A DNA stretch of 64,000 bases from Hermatobates lingyangjiaoensis (GCA_026182355.1 JAPFBL010000167.1:657001-721000), one strand, 5' to 3'; positions 1-12,659 are shown, counted from the stretch's first letter. The notes: generated from the sequence alone by a model not told the origin. Program-made: numbers and translations.

Positions 1-4
1 TCTC

Positions 5-29
5 TAATTTTCGGTTGAACCGTGTTCAG
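5..29 (-). ncRNA. Hammerhead-like core, family F12 fragment
   Basis: On the minus strand a box CTGAACA is followed by one C, the hairpin GGTT-C-AACC and GAAAATTA. It matches the F12 hairpin near 45545-45569 over about 40 bases, which places a PLE pseudo-LTR fragment at the very edge of the window. The box has C where the hammerhead core needs G8, so this copy is probably inactive. Confidence 0.4.
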
Positions 30-419
30 GAGAGATAAGTGAGGGAAACCAAAGCGCACTGGTTCAGAGACGGTTGGATAGTGCGTTTCATCATTGGGAT
101 AAGTAGTGCGTATATGGTATATTTATATCCTTCTATGTCTGTGTATGTGGAAGAGTAATGTGTATATGATTTGTTTGTATCTTTCTTTCTCCCTATGTGT
201 CGAAGTGTAGTGTATAGTATGAAACGTTTGTATATTCCTTCTTCGAGTATGCGGAGATTTTTGATTCCTTGCATGTTCCTAAATGTGGAAGGGGATTGTG
301 TATCTGGTATTTTTGTATCCATCCTTACCTCTTATAATAATGCAGTCATCTACCTCCCAACTCTGAAACAATCAGGTTTCGTCTTTAACTTGTTGATATG
401 GCTGGTATTAATTTGAACA

Positions 420-1740
420 TATATGATTCATTTCTTATGAATGTTTTTTTTTTTAAAAAAAATTGAGACTTTGAATTATCAACTTTGAAAGTTTTCTCGA
501 AAAGACTGTTTGGACAGTCCCTATGACAAGGGGTGAGAGTGGGGGTATAGAGAATCTATAAAATTCTTTTATTATTAGCCAGAAAAAGATATTTAATTAT
601 TGAATATTCAGTATTTATAGGGAAATTGAAAACATTGACAGACTTTGACTAAACTCTAAGCATACCCTATTCTGCTTACATTTGATTTAAATTCAGTTCA
701 TTGAGTTAGTAAAATATAAATGAATTGTTTGAAAGCATTAACGAAAATTCTTTAATACTCTAAATAAATAATTCATAATATGCACTCAAACATCATTAAT
801 TAATAAAAGCATTTATTTCCTGATTTATAATTATATATTAATTGAGTTGAATTTTGCTTTACTCAATTAATGTGTTTCGCTGAAATTTGCTATATTAATA
901 CAAAATTTTTTTTTCTTGTTATGATATTGAATATATTTACTGATTTTAGAAAGTCTTATTATAATTTATGTATTTATGACTGATATACTGATTTAAGTTA
1001 TTTAAGATAACTTAAATCAGTATACTATCCATATAGAAATACTTAAGTATTAGTCCAACCTGTAATGAAGCTAGAAACAAAATCTGAAACGGTCTGCACT
1101 TAACTTTCGTATAAGTAAACACAATATCAAATTCATTGACAATCAACTTAGTTTTCTTTAAATTACTGTAAATGTAATGCCAAACTCTCTTAAAATATTA
1201 TCAAATTCGTTGATAATCTATTTAATAATTTCATTGATTTTAATATTGCAACAACCATTGATTAAGTTATAATATACATAAAATCATTGATTGAGAACAA
1301 TTCGAAATGTTATTTTTACAAAAATTAGGCCCTGAATGTCTGCTCTCAGTGTTTTTTCTAAAATCAACTTTAAATTTTAAGTTCTTTAAAGAACTTCATA
1401 ATTGCCTTTAGAGAAGTATCCTTAACCTCTATTGATTTTAGCTATGCTTTGTTAAACAATTTTAAAGGTTCAAAGGTTTCCGCCTCTTCCATATAGAGTC
1501 CCCATTCTTCGTAAAATGTTATTTTGTAGCTTGCATAAATGGTAGTTAAAATAAAATGCCTCGCTGTAAACATCCACCTCCTCATTCCCCTGTTTTCTCT
1601 TGTATTTAGGTACCCACACTATGATAGTTATCGTAATTTTAGGGGTTTTAATATTACTTTTGACATGACAATATACCATACATAGGCTCTTTCTTGAAAT
1701 CGCGAAACTTCCAAACTAGGTCATCATGAATAATGATAAA
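420..1740. other. AT-rich sequence without recognised genes
   Basis: Strongly AT-rich. Short open frames on either side, such as 171-416 and 1470-1679, have no family resemblance. The only structure I see is the perfect short hairpin at 984-1024. Confidence 0.6.
984..1024. repeat. Short perfect hairpin
   Basis: Two 18-base arms (984-1001 and about 1007-1024) are exact reverse complements around a 4-5 base centre. No flanking element is recognised. It may be the remains of a foldback or simply a chance AT-rich palindrome. Confidence 0.6.
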
Positions 1741-1755
1741 TGCTGGAACTATTGT

Positions 1756-2080
1756 AGGTTAGGTTAGGTTGCAGTGGCAGTCCAACAAGGGAACACACGT
1801 AGGCCAAGCATTGGCCCTTTGTGATACCACACAATGAAGATTGATTCTACAGTGGGAGTCTTAAATTTTGCCTAACTCAAATGTATTTAGAGTAGGGATC
1901 TTTAACGAGAACCTGACATCGTACAGGCTCGGGACCGACGGTTTAACGTCCTTCTCCGAGGGACGACGTGCTCAGATTTATTCACCTCCCGCGTGAATAA
2001 ATCGAGGGCCAGGTGAGGATTGAACCCCGGTCCTATCAGTTTCTGAGGTGAGCACGTAACCACTGAGCTAGCCTGGCCCC
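1756..2080 (-). mobile_element. tRNA-headed SINE with 13-bp target duplication
   Basis: The minus strand starts with a tRNA-like head: A-box TAGCTCAGTGGTTA (2057-2070) and B-box GGTTCAATCC (2017-2026), the two internal RNA polymerase III promoter boxes. A central segment follows with CGTTAAACCGTCGGTCCCG (about 1930-1950), then a body shared with the other copies, and a tail of AACCT pentamers (1757-1772). The insertion is flanked by a perfect duplication CTGGAACTATTGT at 1743-1755 and 2081-2093, so its ends are certain and it is fairly young. The central block resembles the kind of deeply conserved SINE core known as Nin-DC, but I could not check this. Confidence 0.9.
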
Positions 2081-2093
2081 CTGGAACTATTGT

Positions 2094-4535
2094 TAGTGAA
2101 AATTGCTGCTGGTATCTTTAGACACTCTTGTTTTTGTAGTTTATTAAGGCCAATTTGGGTACCCAATACCTTTCTCATTTCTGAATATACTTTTGTGGTT
2201 TCAACGTTAAAGCAGGTATTACAGATCGCATTGTGTCGTCAGGAGGTGAAGTAATCCTTAGTCGGTACAAGGAAACGCCTGCTATGAAGATCACTTCTTC
2301 TTCTTAGGTCGATACACTAGGAAATTTATAAAGTTAGTTTTAATATCGGGGAAACGATATGAAATACATTATAATAATAATAAACCACTATTAGTGTATT
2401 CGGTATAAAATGATTTAGGAGCGGTGAAACTAATGATATAGGCGTAAACGTAATCGGGAGCGTAATCAGGAGCCTATTTAATGGCCATGCCTAATACTTA
2501 AAACAGTCTGGAATCTGTTCGAACACGCAATCATATGACTTACAAAGGTTTTAATTAGATAAGCAATACGGGTCGAGCCTTAGTTTTTAAGCCTTTTTTT
2601 TTTAAATTATAGTCGGCATATTATGAGTTATTTATTTTTTAAAGTATAGTTTTAATAATACTGCTTCTAGTTGGCAAGTTTTACGCTATGTTTCCCTTTT
2701 TGAGTGGCGTCTTTCGTTGCTCTCAAATCCCTGAGTGACTATCGCTTTTATGTAGGCCAGTAATCCCACCTCTGGTAATTATCGTTTGTTTTTCTTTTTC
2801 CGGCCATAGCAAAGCTTCATATATTCTGTCTGATATGTAAATTGAATTGACTCTGTCTCTAGCTAGATCTTTCTCTGGAGAGTTTTAATTTTTTCCCTCT
2901 GTAGAAATTCATGCCTCTACCTGATATGAATATATTACTATTAATAAAACTTGATCTTAAATCTCCCTCTCTGGCTCACGACCGTCATAAAACCAGTGTT
3001 TTCCAGTTAAAACCATAACGAACTTTACTATTAAAATAACTAAAACAATATAAAACACACCTGAAACAACATACATATTAATAACACTTCAGGAAGTATG
3101 GAACCTATGAAACGTACTTTTTCTTAAATTTGCATTACTGTTTACAGTTTTTTTAAAAATAAAATCGTAAAATTCTATTCATAAAGAAGGAATAAAACTG
3201 ACACGCCAATCAATAAAGTTATTTTTGTTTAATAACTTGTGGAATTTTATGCTTTACTGTAACTAAAGATAGTGATGATGAAAAAGCTTGATTTTGATCG
3301 ATGAATCAACAGATTTTGAGGCCTCTGGGACTCCATTTGCCATATTATTGGATGATGTTAGCATGTGGTGAAGGCATTTTACCACACTGTATTCACTATG
3401 TTAGTCAACTCGTTTCATAGATCTAAATGAAATTCGTTGGATATGTTACTAGTTGGTATGGAAAAGACTGCTGTAGTTTTTCTGTAATCCTGTACCATTG
3501 AAAAGGGACTTTATCATATTTACTAATTTACCCTCTTCTGTTCATTCTAGGGACATGAAATGTTGCATTCAATACTAATCTTATTATGAAAGAGAATAAC
3601 TAAGACTAATAATACTAAAAAGCAAAACGTATGAGCTCCGCCTGTACTCGATGAGTTTTACCTTTATCTTATTGAAATCTCAGAGCTCAGTCAGTACAAG
3701 TAATTTATTAGAAGTAAATTTATTTCTAAAATTACAAATACAAATATTAATCAATTATCAATTGAAATAATAAAAAATATAATATTGGCAATTCAGTGGC
3801 TCAAGAAAACAAATTGGCAATATCATTAATTACTTAATCGCAATTTCACCCTTTGATAGTCCATCTAATGACATCTTTAATTTCTTTCATTACAAGTGGA
3901 TATTTATTATAAATCAATTAGATATTTTTTTTGCCTAATTGTATGATTTGAAAATTTATTGACTAAATTGTAAATTTAGGCATTTAAATTTATGACGATC
4001 TTACATATTTTTAGAAACATAATACCTTCCAAGTGTTCAAAAATAATTGTTCTAAACAAGCAGCGAAATTGTATGTCGATTAGAATAGGTAAAATATTGT
4101 AGTCTCATTAAAATAAATAGATTTCATCATAATTTCTGATAATGGATTTATTTACAATACAGGTGTGTGTAGACCACTCCAAATTTTTATTTAACAGCAA
4201 TTCTATGGTAGGCATTTGAGATTTAAGAAATCTATTGTATTTAATATATCAGTATTTCTTTCTAATGTTGTTATTAAATTTGTTTAATTTTATTAACGTC
4301 ATATTTTTTTAATTATATATAGTGTACAATATGGTATTTGTAATTACAAATCACATTTTCTGGCCCATAAAAGCATGGATATTTAAAATTGATAGAATTT
4401 ATGTTGGATAATTTTTTTATATGATCGTATAGAATTATAAATTATTAATGATTAACACAGTCAAGTCAACATTACCTACAATTATTGACGAACCGCGTAT
4501 CATTAACTGAAAAGATAACAGAAATGTAAGATATT
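2094..4535. other. AT-rich sequence without recognised genes
   Basis: No coding region, tandem array or known repeat end recognised. Short homopolymer and AT-rich patches only. Confidence 0.55.
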
Positions 4536-6286
4536 CTTGCAACTTAAATTTCGGTATGGTCCCCCGAAATCTACTTTGAATGGATCTTGGAGGATCTTCG
4601 TTTTGAATCAGAAATCTTGGAGGGTTTTCCTTTTGTGGGGAGGCAGACCCCCCAATTCCCATGTGCCTATCTGTCAGTATCCTCGCTACGACAATGGGGA
4701 ACAGGCTACTATACACTGATGACGTAGACTGGCTACAAAGTGGAAGACTGCGGCCACTCATGTTGTCCATCAGTTTACTATGTTATGGATTAATTTTTGG
4801 TTATGCTATACTTATGTATGCACATAAACTTAGTATGGAATCTAACTGCTTACTAAATGGCAGTATGTTTCTATCTTTTTGCTCCTGGACACTCTTTGAT
4901 CTTCTATGGACCGTTTGGGATCCATGTGAACCACGTTGAGAACTCCTGCTTTAACTTACGGTAAAACGTCGATTGGAACGCGTGCTTTTCTTCCTTAAGT
5001 ACATCATAGATCATAAAGGTCAGAAAATACGTTCTTCTTGTTAAACATGTCTATGTGGAGACTATTGTCAGTATTTTTGTGAAAATATTTACAATTATCG
5101 ATTGATCGCCGAAATTGTTAACCTTTTTAAATTCTTCTTTATTGGAGGTGTTATAATTGTTTGCTTTGTTAGATAAGTTTTGACGAGTACCCCGTGTGTC
5201 AAGTGTGAACCAAAGGTCTTTATATTTTTTAAGCTTACCGGAAGGTGAGGATTACTTAGGCAGAGAAATGAGATAAGAAGGTGTTATCTTTGGCGGGAAG
5301 ATAAGGATATCCTCTCGTGACCTTCAAAGACCACGAATCTCAACACCTTCGATTATATACTCTTCCATTGACTCCTTGGCAATATTTTGAATATTCCTTC
5401 AGAAGATTTTCTTTTAAGAAAATTTCGTTTCCTTCTTTCATGTTGTGAGTCGATGAATCTCGTTTGACCATTCTTTAGAGTAAACGTAAAAAGTTCATCC
5501 TGAATAACGACTAACGAATCCCTCCGCGCACTGTAGTGCATGCTGTAATTAACAGTTCCAGGTCACGGACCTACTACTGCTGAATTATAGTACTACTGTG
5601 ATTGTAGGGTCATTATGTAAATGTCATTATGTGGCCGTTTAGTCTTTTAAATACATATCATTAAGGCATGAATTATCAGTCATTTATCCTGAGTCTGTAA
5701 AATATTCTACTTGATTTGTTAAAGAACTCTACAAATAAATAAACTTCAGTATGACTAAATTGAAAACTCTCCGATGAAACCTAATAATAAACTAGTAATT
5801 GATAGCATTGAACACGTTGAAAAAAAATCTGGAGTGGCCTACACTCAACTTTACTATAAGTCAATGAAGTGAACTCTTCATTTTGCCATTGCAGTAAAAA
5901 ATTTAAATTTATTTTAAACCAATGGCGCCATCAATTTTTATAAACTTATTGCTTAACTTCTTTCTCCTTACTTTAGTACACTGAACTTGAATAAGTGCAA
6001 GAAAGAAAATCTCAGTAATATCATTTGTTTTTAAGATATTTCTCATAAAACAACAGAAGATTGTTTTATGCAGTTGCTGCTTGAAATACTGTGAGGCATT
6101 CATTTGCTCTTTTAATAAAGTAAGAGGTAATTGTTAAGATATAGCGGAGATAGCTTCCCCAGTACAATGAAAGAAAGTGAACTTTCGGACTGAGTTGATC
6201 ATCCCTTTCTCCCCTTTGAAATCCGAAATAGAGAGGTCTCCCTCAGTATAGTAACCATAGATGTTTAACTCTTTCTTGCTTACTGA
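4536..6286. other. Unassigned sequence, possible hAT-like end near 4935-4955
   Basis: Overlapping open frames at 4435-4770 (minus) and 4661-4939 (plus) look like decayed repeat rather than genes. Near 4938 the minus strand reads GGAGTTCTCAACGTGGTTC, similar to the CAGNGGTTCTCAAC termini common in hAT-type DNA transposons. I could not find a matching opposite end, so this is only a hint. Confidence 0.25.
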
Positions 6287-6299
6287 GCCATTATAACAG

Positions 6300-6627
6300 G
6301 TTATTAGGTTATTAAGTTGCAGCGGCAGTCCCACAAGGGAACACACGTAGGCCAAGCATTGGCCCTTTGTGATACCACACAATGAAGATTGATTCTACAG
6401 TGGGATTTCTAAATTTTGCCTAACTCAAATGTATTTAGAGTAGGGATCTTTAATGAGTACCTGACATCGTACAGGCTCGGGACCGACGGTTTAACGTCCT
6501 TCTCCGAGGGACGACGTGTTCAGATTTATTCACCTCCCGCGTGAATAAATCGAGGGCCAGGTGAGGATTGAACCCCGGTCCTATCAGTTCAGAGGTGAGC
6601 AGGTAACCACTGAGCTAGCCTGGCCCC
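6300..6627 (-). mobile_element. tRNA-headed SINE, second copy
   Basis: Same family as the copy at 1756-2080, almost full length and very similar along its body. The head with A-box and B-box lies near 6555-6625. The tail is a degenerate AACCTAAT-type repeat (6300-6316). A duplication CATTATAACAG flanks it (about 6289-6299 and 6629-6639). Confidence 0.88.
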
Positions 6628-6639
6628 CCATTATAACAG

Positions 6640-7789
6640 ATTTTTTGTGGAGTCTATGATGAGTAAATTCCTCTAGGTTCCCAATATTGGTTTGGCAACT
6701 TGGAACTTAGGTAACTACTCAGCAACCTAGTTCTTCGATTAAAGGGTGTCAATCGATCCACCAAAGAATGAGAAGCCTATGAGTTTCTGCAGTCAAAACC
6801 CCTTTTATATGGTTATCGATAAGTACTTCTAAAGACTACTACTATTAATAGTATATTTAGTAAACAAGATATTATATCTGAAATATTACCATAACCGAAA
6901 ACTTCCTATAAGATGGTAAGGAAATACGATCTAAGATTCCTTCTGATAGAGAGAATACGAGTATTTGTAATATATTTAGTTAATATATTTTATCTGGTAT
7001 ACTACCAGAGCCTACCTAAAAGATGGTTTAAAAATATGTTCTAAGATGCCTTATTCATCTTAATAGTATTATAATAATTGTAGGATATATAGTAAACATA
7101 TCAAGATTTCACAATCAACACATGGTATAGAAATGAACATCTAAACGTGTTGACGGGTCTCAACATATCTGTGAGTCAGGCGTGCTTCGCTGGACCGAAC
7201 AGAACAGCATTACATCTCATCATCCTAAGCTATATCTATTTATTCATAGATGATATCCTGTAGTATTATTTTTCATCATTTTCTTTATACATACTTTAAC
7301 AAACATTGTATACAATATTTTATACACAATACCTATATTACAAGTTAAAAGGAAGTTATTTTACTTCTTCTTAATCCATCAATATAAAAAAAAATTGTTA
7401 GTTCATATAAGTTAGATTTTTAAAAGTTAGAATTTATAGAGCTTATCTAAAATAATTTCTCTACAATACTTAAAATTGATTATAATTTTATGTTGTTTTA
7501 TATAATTTTACTAAGCAATTGCCATGAGCCGGTTCATTTCCTCTGCATATTTGATGTTACTTTTCAACTATTGGCTAATTGGAGATTCACTTCTAACAAT
7601 TATAATTTGTAACATTATAATTTTCCCTGAAAAAGACACTTGACATATTATATTGGGAGTCCTACAGTTTGTTCTACTTTACTTTATTAAATTAGGAGGT
7701 CTTCAATAAGTTGCTGTTTGATGATCAATATATTCTTGAAATGGGTATAAAAAAAAATGTAAAATAATTATCTAGTTAATAAAATAAAT
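6640..7789. other. AT-rich sequence without recognised genes
   Basis: No family recognised. AT-rich throughout, with short runs of A or T. Confidence 0.5.
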
Positions 7790-7917
7790 ACTAGATAATT
7801 ATAAAAATGATTTTTTTAAAAAAATATGATTTAATTTTCTAGTTCAATATTTGATATAAATCCACTAAGCTTATTTCCATTTCGTTCCCATTTCCTCTCT
7901 TGCTTCCACTCTCTCTT
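7790..7917 (+). repeat. Direct repeat copy 1 (about 125 bp)
   Basis: This segment, from CTAGATAATTATAAAAATGA to the pyrimidine-rich CTTCCACTCTCTCT, recurs almost unchanged at 8394-8522 in the same orientation. The spacing is about 600 bp. It could be a pair of short terminal repeats or a local duplication; nothing between them looks like an element body. Confidence 0.75.
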
Positions 7918-8351
7918 CTTCCCTCTAATACACATCCCTCTTTCTATACTTATGTCACACTCTCTCTTTCTTCGCCTGCTAACTCTCATAGGTGAAAGAA
8001 AACTATTTTCCTAAATAATTGCATTGCTACCAACTTAGGACATAAATAATGTCCTAAAATAAATTAATTTATCTTATAAATTGAAAGTTTTTTTTTACAA
8101 GAAATATAGAATATAAGAATGCTGACCTAATGGGAATCATAGGAAGTTCATTATATAATAAAATACTAAGTAGGCTGTGATTATTCTTTTATGAGTATTG
8201 TAGGAGACTCTCTAAGTTCCACATTCTCTAAATATGGTGTGGGAGGGCACCATCCACTTTGTCCTTGAAGAAAAGCATTCTATGAAAGCTGCAAGGTCTC
8301 TTCAGTCACGACCTTTCAAAGGGTAGTCTAATCTCATGTGACTATTGCTAA

Positions 8352-8388
<37 letters not shown>

Positions 8389-8393
8389 AATAT

Positions 8394-8522
8394 ACTAGAT
8401 AATTATAAAAATGAATTTTTTTAAAAAATTATGATTTAATTTTCTAGTTCAATATTTGATATAAATCCACTAAGCTTATTTCCATTTCGTTCCCATTTCC
8501 TCTCTTGCTTCCACTCTCTCTT
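8394..8522 (+). repeat. Direct repeat copy 2 (about 125 bp)
   Basis: Near-identical to 7790-7917, with a few changes in the poly-T/A section. A (TA)n tract lies directly upstream (8352-8390). Confidence 0.75.
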
Positions 8523-8826
8523 TCTTCTGGCCCCTGCAGCTTGCAGCTTTGTTGGAGGAGGGCCTAGTCGGTGCCTTCGGGGAAGTGGTTAACAAATATT
8601 TTAATATACTGAGTTGATTATGATAGCCTGTATTATCTGTGTGCTCTGATGGCAATTGCTCTGTTGTCAATGTGGTTATTTTGTTGTTGTTAGTTATTAT
8701 ATATTTAAGCTGTATTTGCATAGCATGATGGAGATTGTTGTGTAGCATTGAAGATTTTGATGCGTGTGGTGCCTTCAGGTGGAGCATGCTGTTCTCTAAC
8801 AATAAAAAATATATATATATATATAT

Positions 8827-9105
8827 AACAAACACTTTTTCTTCTTCTCGGAGTTTGGTCAGGGTAAATATATGGAATCACCTTTTTGCCAACGTTTCGT
8901 TTTTATTTTAAGACATCCTCAGGGCTATGAACTAACAAAAAAACAATAAACGATGGACACTTGTCATTTCTACTTTAGAAACATCATAAACAAATTGAAA
9001 AAAACTTACTCAAGGTTGGGTTCTGTTGGCAAAAAGGTGATTCCATATATTTACCCTGACCAAACTCCGAGAAGAAGAAAAAGTGTTTGTTAATATTTTG
9101 TGGTC
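8827..9105. mobile_element. PLE pseudo-LTR hairpin, family F5
   Basis: Inverted arms at about 8827-8898 and 9025-9097 carry the same sequence on opposite strands, ending outward next to (TA)n tracts (8810-8826 and 9124-9149). The left arm continues inward into a hammerhead-like core. The loop has no homology between arms. This matches the layout of PLE-1 and PLE-2 on a smaller scale: two 5'-truncated copies joined head to head. Confidence 0.7.
8891..8922 (-). ncRNA. Hammerhead-like core, family F5
   Basis: Minus strand: box CTGAGGA (8916-8922), one extra T, a weak AT-rich hairpin, then GAAACGTT (8891-8898). ACGT is the palindromic stem III and the following T the predicted cleavage-site base. 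GCC before the box can pair with GGC after the site as a three-pair stem I. Confidence 0.5.
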
Positions 9106-9149
9106 AAGAAAACAGTACCGTATTATATATATATATATATATATATATT

Positions 9150-9260
9150 TTTACGAAATAATTAGCAAAGATGTTTTCTAATCTGTTGTCAATCTGAGCT
9201 TTCGCCCACGAGTGCGTCTTTTATGTTCTCAAGTGGGTGGGCGGTAATAATCAGATGACT
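9150..9260 (-). mobile_element. Possible PLE pseudo-LTR fragment, family F15
   Basis: The segment directly follows a (TA)n tract and contains on the minus strand GGGCGAAAGCTC (about 9193-9205), in which AGCT is a palindrome followed by C as in the other families. The box upstream is poorly conserved. Placement in the PLE set rests on the GAAA-palindrome and the (TA)n neighbour only. Confidence 0.3.
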
Positions 9261-10131
9261 AAATCGACAGCTGTAATCCTTAATTTTAAAAATTCTTTAC
9301 AAACAGCCAGATTTTTACAGATATTATGATAGATAAATATAAAAAAGTTAAAAATTAATCAAAAATTCGGATCCACAAGAAAACTGTTATTTATTTGACA
9401 TGTATTCCAGAAAACTATTTCGTCTGTTTCAACTTGATAAAGATAAAGATAATTTCTTTTAAAACTTAAAAAAAACCAGTAAGTGGTTCAACCATGATAT
9501 GTATAAGAGAATATGGAGAAGGTGGGCGCAGTGCATTATGGGTAACCAAGGGCAATACAATATGTTGGTCCAAGAGAATATTATTAAAACCTCAGGATAG
9601 TCACTATTAATTTTTTTTTCTCCATTTCAAAATTTATATTTTGTTTCGGAATGTACAAAATCCTTTCAGCCTCAAAGAGATAATTTACCAAAAATAAAAT
9701 TTGCATACATATATCTAATATAATAGGTTATAAATGTAATCAGATGGAAAAAGTTACCGATGCACACATCAATCCAATAAACAGATTATAAATGTAATCA
9801 TATTGAAAAAGTTTCTGAAATTAACATTTTTGCATTTTGGGTTTATTGCTGTGTATAGAGAAAGTTACTAGAATAACTCTTGACTTTACTGTGAAAATTA
9901 TGTAGGTTTATCAATATTATCAGTTTATACTTTTAGATTAAGCTTCATTTTGGCATTGTGAAGTTTCATCCATTATTCTTTTCATAAAAAATATGGAATT
10001 CTTTGACGATGTAAAGAAGACTATTAGACCTTCACATCCCAAAACATAGCAGGCAAAAACAATCAGGGGATAATAAAATGATTTTATTGCTGGTACCTCA
10101 GAAGTTGGTAGTAATATACATGTATAGTAAT
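9261..10131. other. AT-rich sequence without recognised genes
   Basis: Nothing recognised apart from AT-rich DNA. A direct partial repeat of TATAAATGTAATCA at about 9730 and 9790 is visible but short. Confidence 0.5.
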
Positions 10132-10305
10132 AAAAAGATTTCATATAAACATGTGAAATAACAATCAATGATCAAACCACAATAAGAAATGGGAAAACAA
10201 GACTAAGATCTTTCAACGTTGGGTTTTTGACTCTGACGAAGACCGCTTGTTACGTTTGAAAGATCTTATTCTTGTTTTCCCATTTCTTATTGTGATTTGA
10301 TCATG
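10132..10305. mobile_element. PLE pseudo-LTR hairpin, family F1 (copy a)
   Basis: The outer end AAAAAGATTTCATATAAACA and the stretch around GGGAAAACAAGACTAAGATC occur in the left arm (10132-10218) and inverted in the right arm (about 10219-10305). The right arm holds a complete hammerhead-like core, the left arm is truncated inside it. Family F1 occurs eight times in the window. Confidence 0.75.
10233..10267 (+). ncRNA. Hammerhead-like core, family F1
   Basis: Box CTGACGA (10233-10239), one extra A, a hairpin based on GACCG/CGTTT, then GAAAGATCTT (10258-10267). AGATCT is a six-base palindrome (stem III of a dimer) and the last T the cleavage-site base. In other F1 copies GACT before the box pairs with AGTC after the site (stem I). 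Confidence 0.6.
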
Positions 10306-10578
10306 TATAGTAATATACATATGTACACATACAATTAGGGTTATTACTAGAAAACAAAAAAGTCAGACTAACATTTACTATTCTCTCATTAAGGTCTATT
10401 TTGGGGGCAAATCAACTTCTGTTTTGTTCTCTATACTTGGAACTAACATTGGGTAATAGTTATCATGTCGCATGCATCAGTCTATGAACAAACTAGGCCT
10501 CTCCATAATTGTGAAGTATTAAGTAATGTTTATTGCTTAAATAACATACATGAGGTTAGTATGATTTATATTTGAAAT

Positions 10579-10762
10579 ATGGCAAACCGTCATACCTCGT
10601 AAGATGATCTTTGAATCGTTGAGCGCTTTCGGACGTTGTCCATCTTCAGTCGCAACTAAACTAATCGATAGCAGCTCCTTAGTTTAATTGCGATTGAAGA
10701 TAGACAACGTCCGAAAGAGCTCCAACAACACCAAGAACATCTTACGAGGTATGACGCTTTAC
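10579..10762. mobile_element. PLE-2-type pseudo-LTR hairpin, family F2 (copy a)
   Basis: Arms 10579-10661 and 10680-10762 share the outer sequence ACCGTCATACCTCGTAAGAT with the two ends of PLE-2 (51552-54400). Both arms carry a hammerhead-like core. This is a non-autonomous hairpin made only from PLE-2-like terminal sequence. Confidence 0.8.
10621..10649 (-). ncRNA. Hammerhead-like core, family F2, left arm
   Basis: Minus strand: CTGAAGA (10643-10649), extra T, hairpin GGAC-AAC-GTCC, then GAAAGCGCTC (10621-10630). AGCGCT is palindromic, C is the site base. The right arm copy (plus, 10694-10722) has TTGAAGA and GAAAGAGCTC, with damaged box and damaged palindrome. Confidence 0.6.
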
Positions 10763-10769
10763 TCTATTT

Positions 10770-12500
10770 CTAATACAAAACTTAAATAAAAGGTAATATA
10801 CTTATCCCATCTCAAAGTTTACATCACTGACACCTGTACAAACTTACCTAAAGATAAATTCACTTTCTTTAGACCAAGAAAACCACTAACAAAAATATTT
10901 TATTTTTTTATCTTGATTACATCGCTTCATGTTTTATATAAGGTTGAGAAAAGCAGGGAAATTTACCAAATATGTTCAGTAAAATTGTGTTATTGTATTG
11001 ATTTTCTGTGGATTATGAAAGTTGTTGTTTTGAATGGAACTAAAACCCTAAAGATTAAAAGGAAATTAGAGAATATTTCCGCATTAAGTTTTTGAAGTAT
11101 TTTAAATGGAGACTGTATTTATACATTTAATATTGAGTAAATACCACATGGTGATTTACTGCACGAGGGGTGAATAAAACAGCCCTCACAATCGTTCTGT
11201 TCTAAATAAGTCTCTAGTTTTATATTACATATATATACGTATATATAAAATTCACCGAAGGGGTTCTTGAGGATTTTGGTCATAAACATACAACTTTTGA
11301 TTATAAGCGTAGAGAAAAATTTTTTTTAAATTTCTAAATAAATTATGCGATATGTGTAATTATTATCCAATACTTCAAAGGCAGGTTTCAATGCTTCAAT
11401 GCAAAGGTGTCAGAGGCAGAGAACAAAACAGAAGGTGACTTGCACTAAAGTGGATATATTTTATGTGTAAAAAAGGAATTTTATAAATGACTAGGAATTA
11501 CTCGTAGGTTACCTATAAATCTGTGTATACTGTTACGCGTCATATATATTGCCCTTGATTACCCATTATGCATACCGCACATCCTTGAACATATCATGGA
11601 TGAGCTCCTGTTTTAAACTAAGTGAATAAGTTTTAAAAGTGTAACAAACTGAATGAATGTGGAATGAGCACCGGGTAGTGAGACTCAGTTAAAAAATGAA
11701 CTATATGTGCTATTGTCAAAAACCAGTGTCAAACGAAACGTGTGGTGATCTCTTTATTAGTTTTGTTGCTTGACTGGGATTCTCAGTATAAATGATTTCA
11801 GACTAGTATTTTTCGTTTTTGTTTTTGTAGTTTACTGCTTTTATAATGTAGTTGAAGTCATAAAAGTTTCAAATAAGGAACACAGGCGACGCTAATAGTT
11901 GCGGCAGTAACGACAGTCGGATGTAATGTTTGTTTTTTTTTTCGGTGACATTTTGGTTCACGAGCAGCACTGTGGACCGTTAGACCAGTCCTAGGCTTTT
12001 CTCGTCATCACTGCAGAGTGAGTCGACTGCCTGCCCTGCTCCACTTTATGGGATATGCACGGTGATCCTTCACCTGATACAGCCTACCCCACGACTTTTC
12101 ATACCTTCTTCAAATCACCAAACTATTTACCATTAACCTGATTAATCAGACCTGCATTTAAGTATCCTGTTCTATTTAATTCTCATTTGTCACAACTTCT
12201 ATAGAAACATGAACTGAAAATTCTGCTTAGATTCGACATTTTAGAATCTTAGGCATTATATACATATTGCACATTTGATTTTTCGTTTTAAATATTACCT
12301 TATTTCAAGAAAAAGTACCAATTTGGAGTAATTTGAGTCGTTGTTTATGAGGATTATTTTTTTTATGTTTTCAGATCTTTGGATTGTTGGTTCTCGAAGT
12401 ACATAGTTCTTGATTGAGATAATAAGCAGTGAGAATTTTACATTTTCCTTTTAGAGTGTGTTCTTTGATTTGTTTGTTCTTTTTTATTAGTTTTTCTGTG
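10770..12500. other. AT-rich sequence, traces of PLE families F4 and F7
   Basis: No gene. On the minus strand about 11128-11160 contains the F4 end sequence TGTGGTATTTACTCA, and 11245-11300 contains GATTTTGGTCATAAACAT as in F7 at 57300-57385. Both are fragments without a full core. Confidence 0.45.
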
Positions 12501-12508
12501 TTTATTGT

Positions 12509-12599
12509 ATCATAATAAATCATAATAAAATATGGGAAAAAAAGTCTAAAATCTTTTAACCGTAATAAGCGGTCTTCGTCAGAGTCAAAAACCTAACTG

Positions 12600-12600
<1 letters not shown>
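12509..12600 (-). mobile_element. PLE pseudo-LTR fragment, family F1 (copy b)
   Basis: Single-armed copy on the minus strand, with box CTGACGA and hairpin preserved but AAAAGATTTT in place of GAAAGATCTT, so the core is damaged. A (TA)n tract and then PLE-1 follow directly. Confidence 0.65.

Positions 12601-12657
<57 letters not shown>
12601..12657. repeat. (TA)n tract at the left end of PLE-1
   Basis: About 28 TA units. It lies exactly between F1 copy b and the outer end of PLE-1, so two elements share the same simple repeat as insertion site. Confidence 0.9.

Positions 12658-12659
<2 letters not shown>

Noticed and set aside
2017..2070. tRNA gene on the minus strand
   Set aside because: Only A-box and B-box are tRNA-like; the cloverleaf is not complete and the segment is the head of a dispersed SINE with target duplication.
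4435..4939. Overlapping frames on both strands near 4.4-4.9 kb
   Set aside because: No domain, opposite frames overlap, and the region may be decayed DNA transposon.
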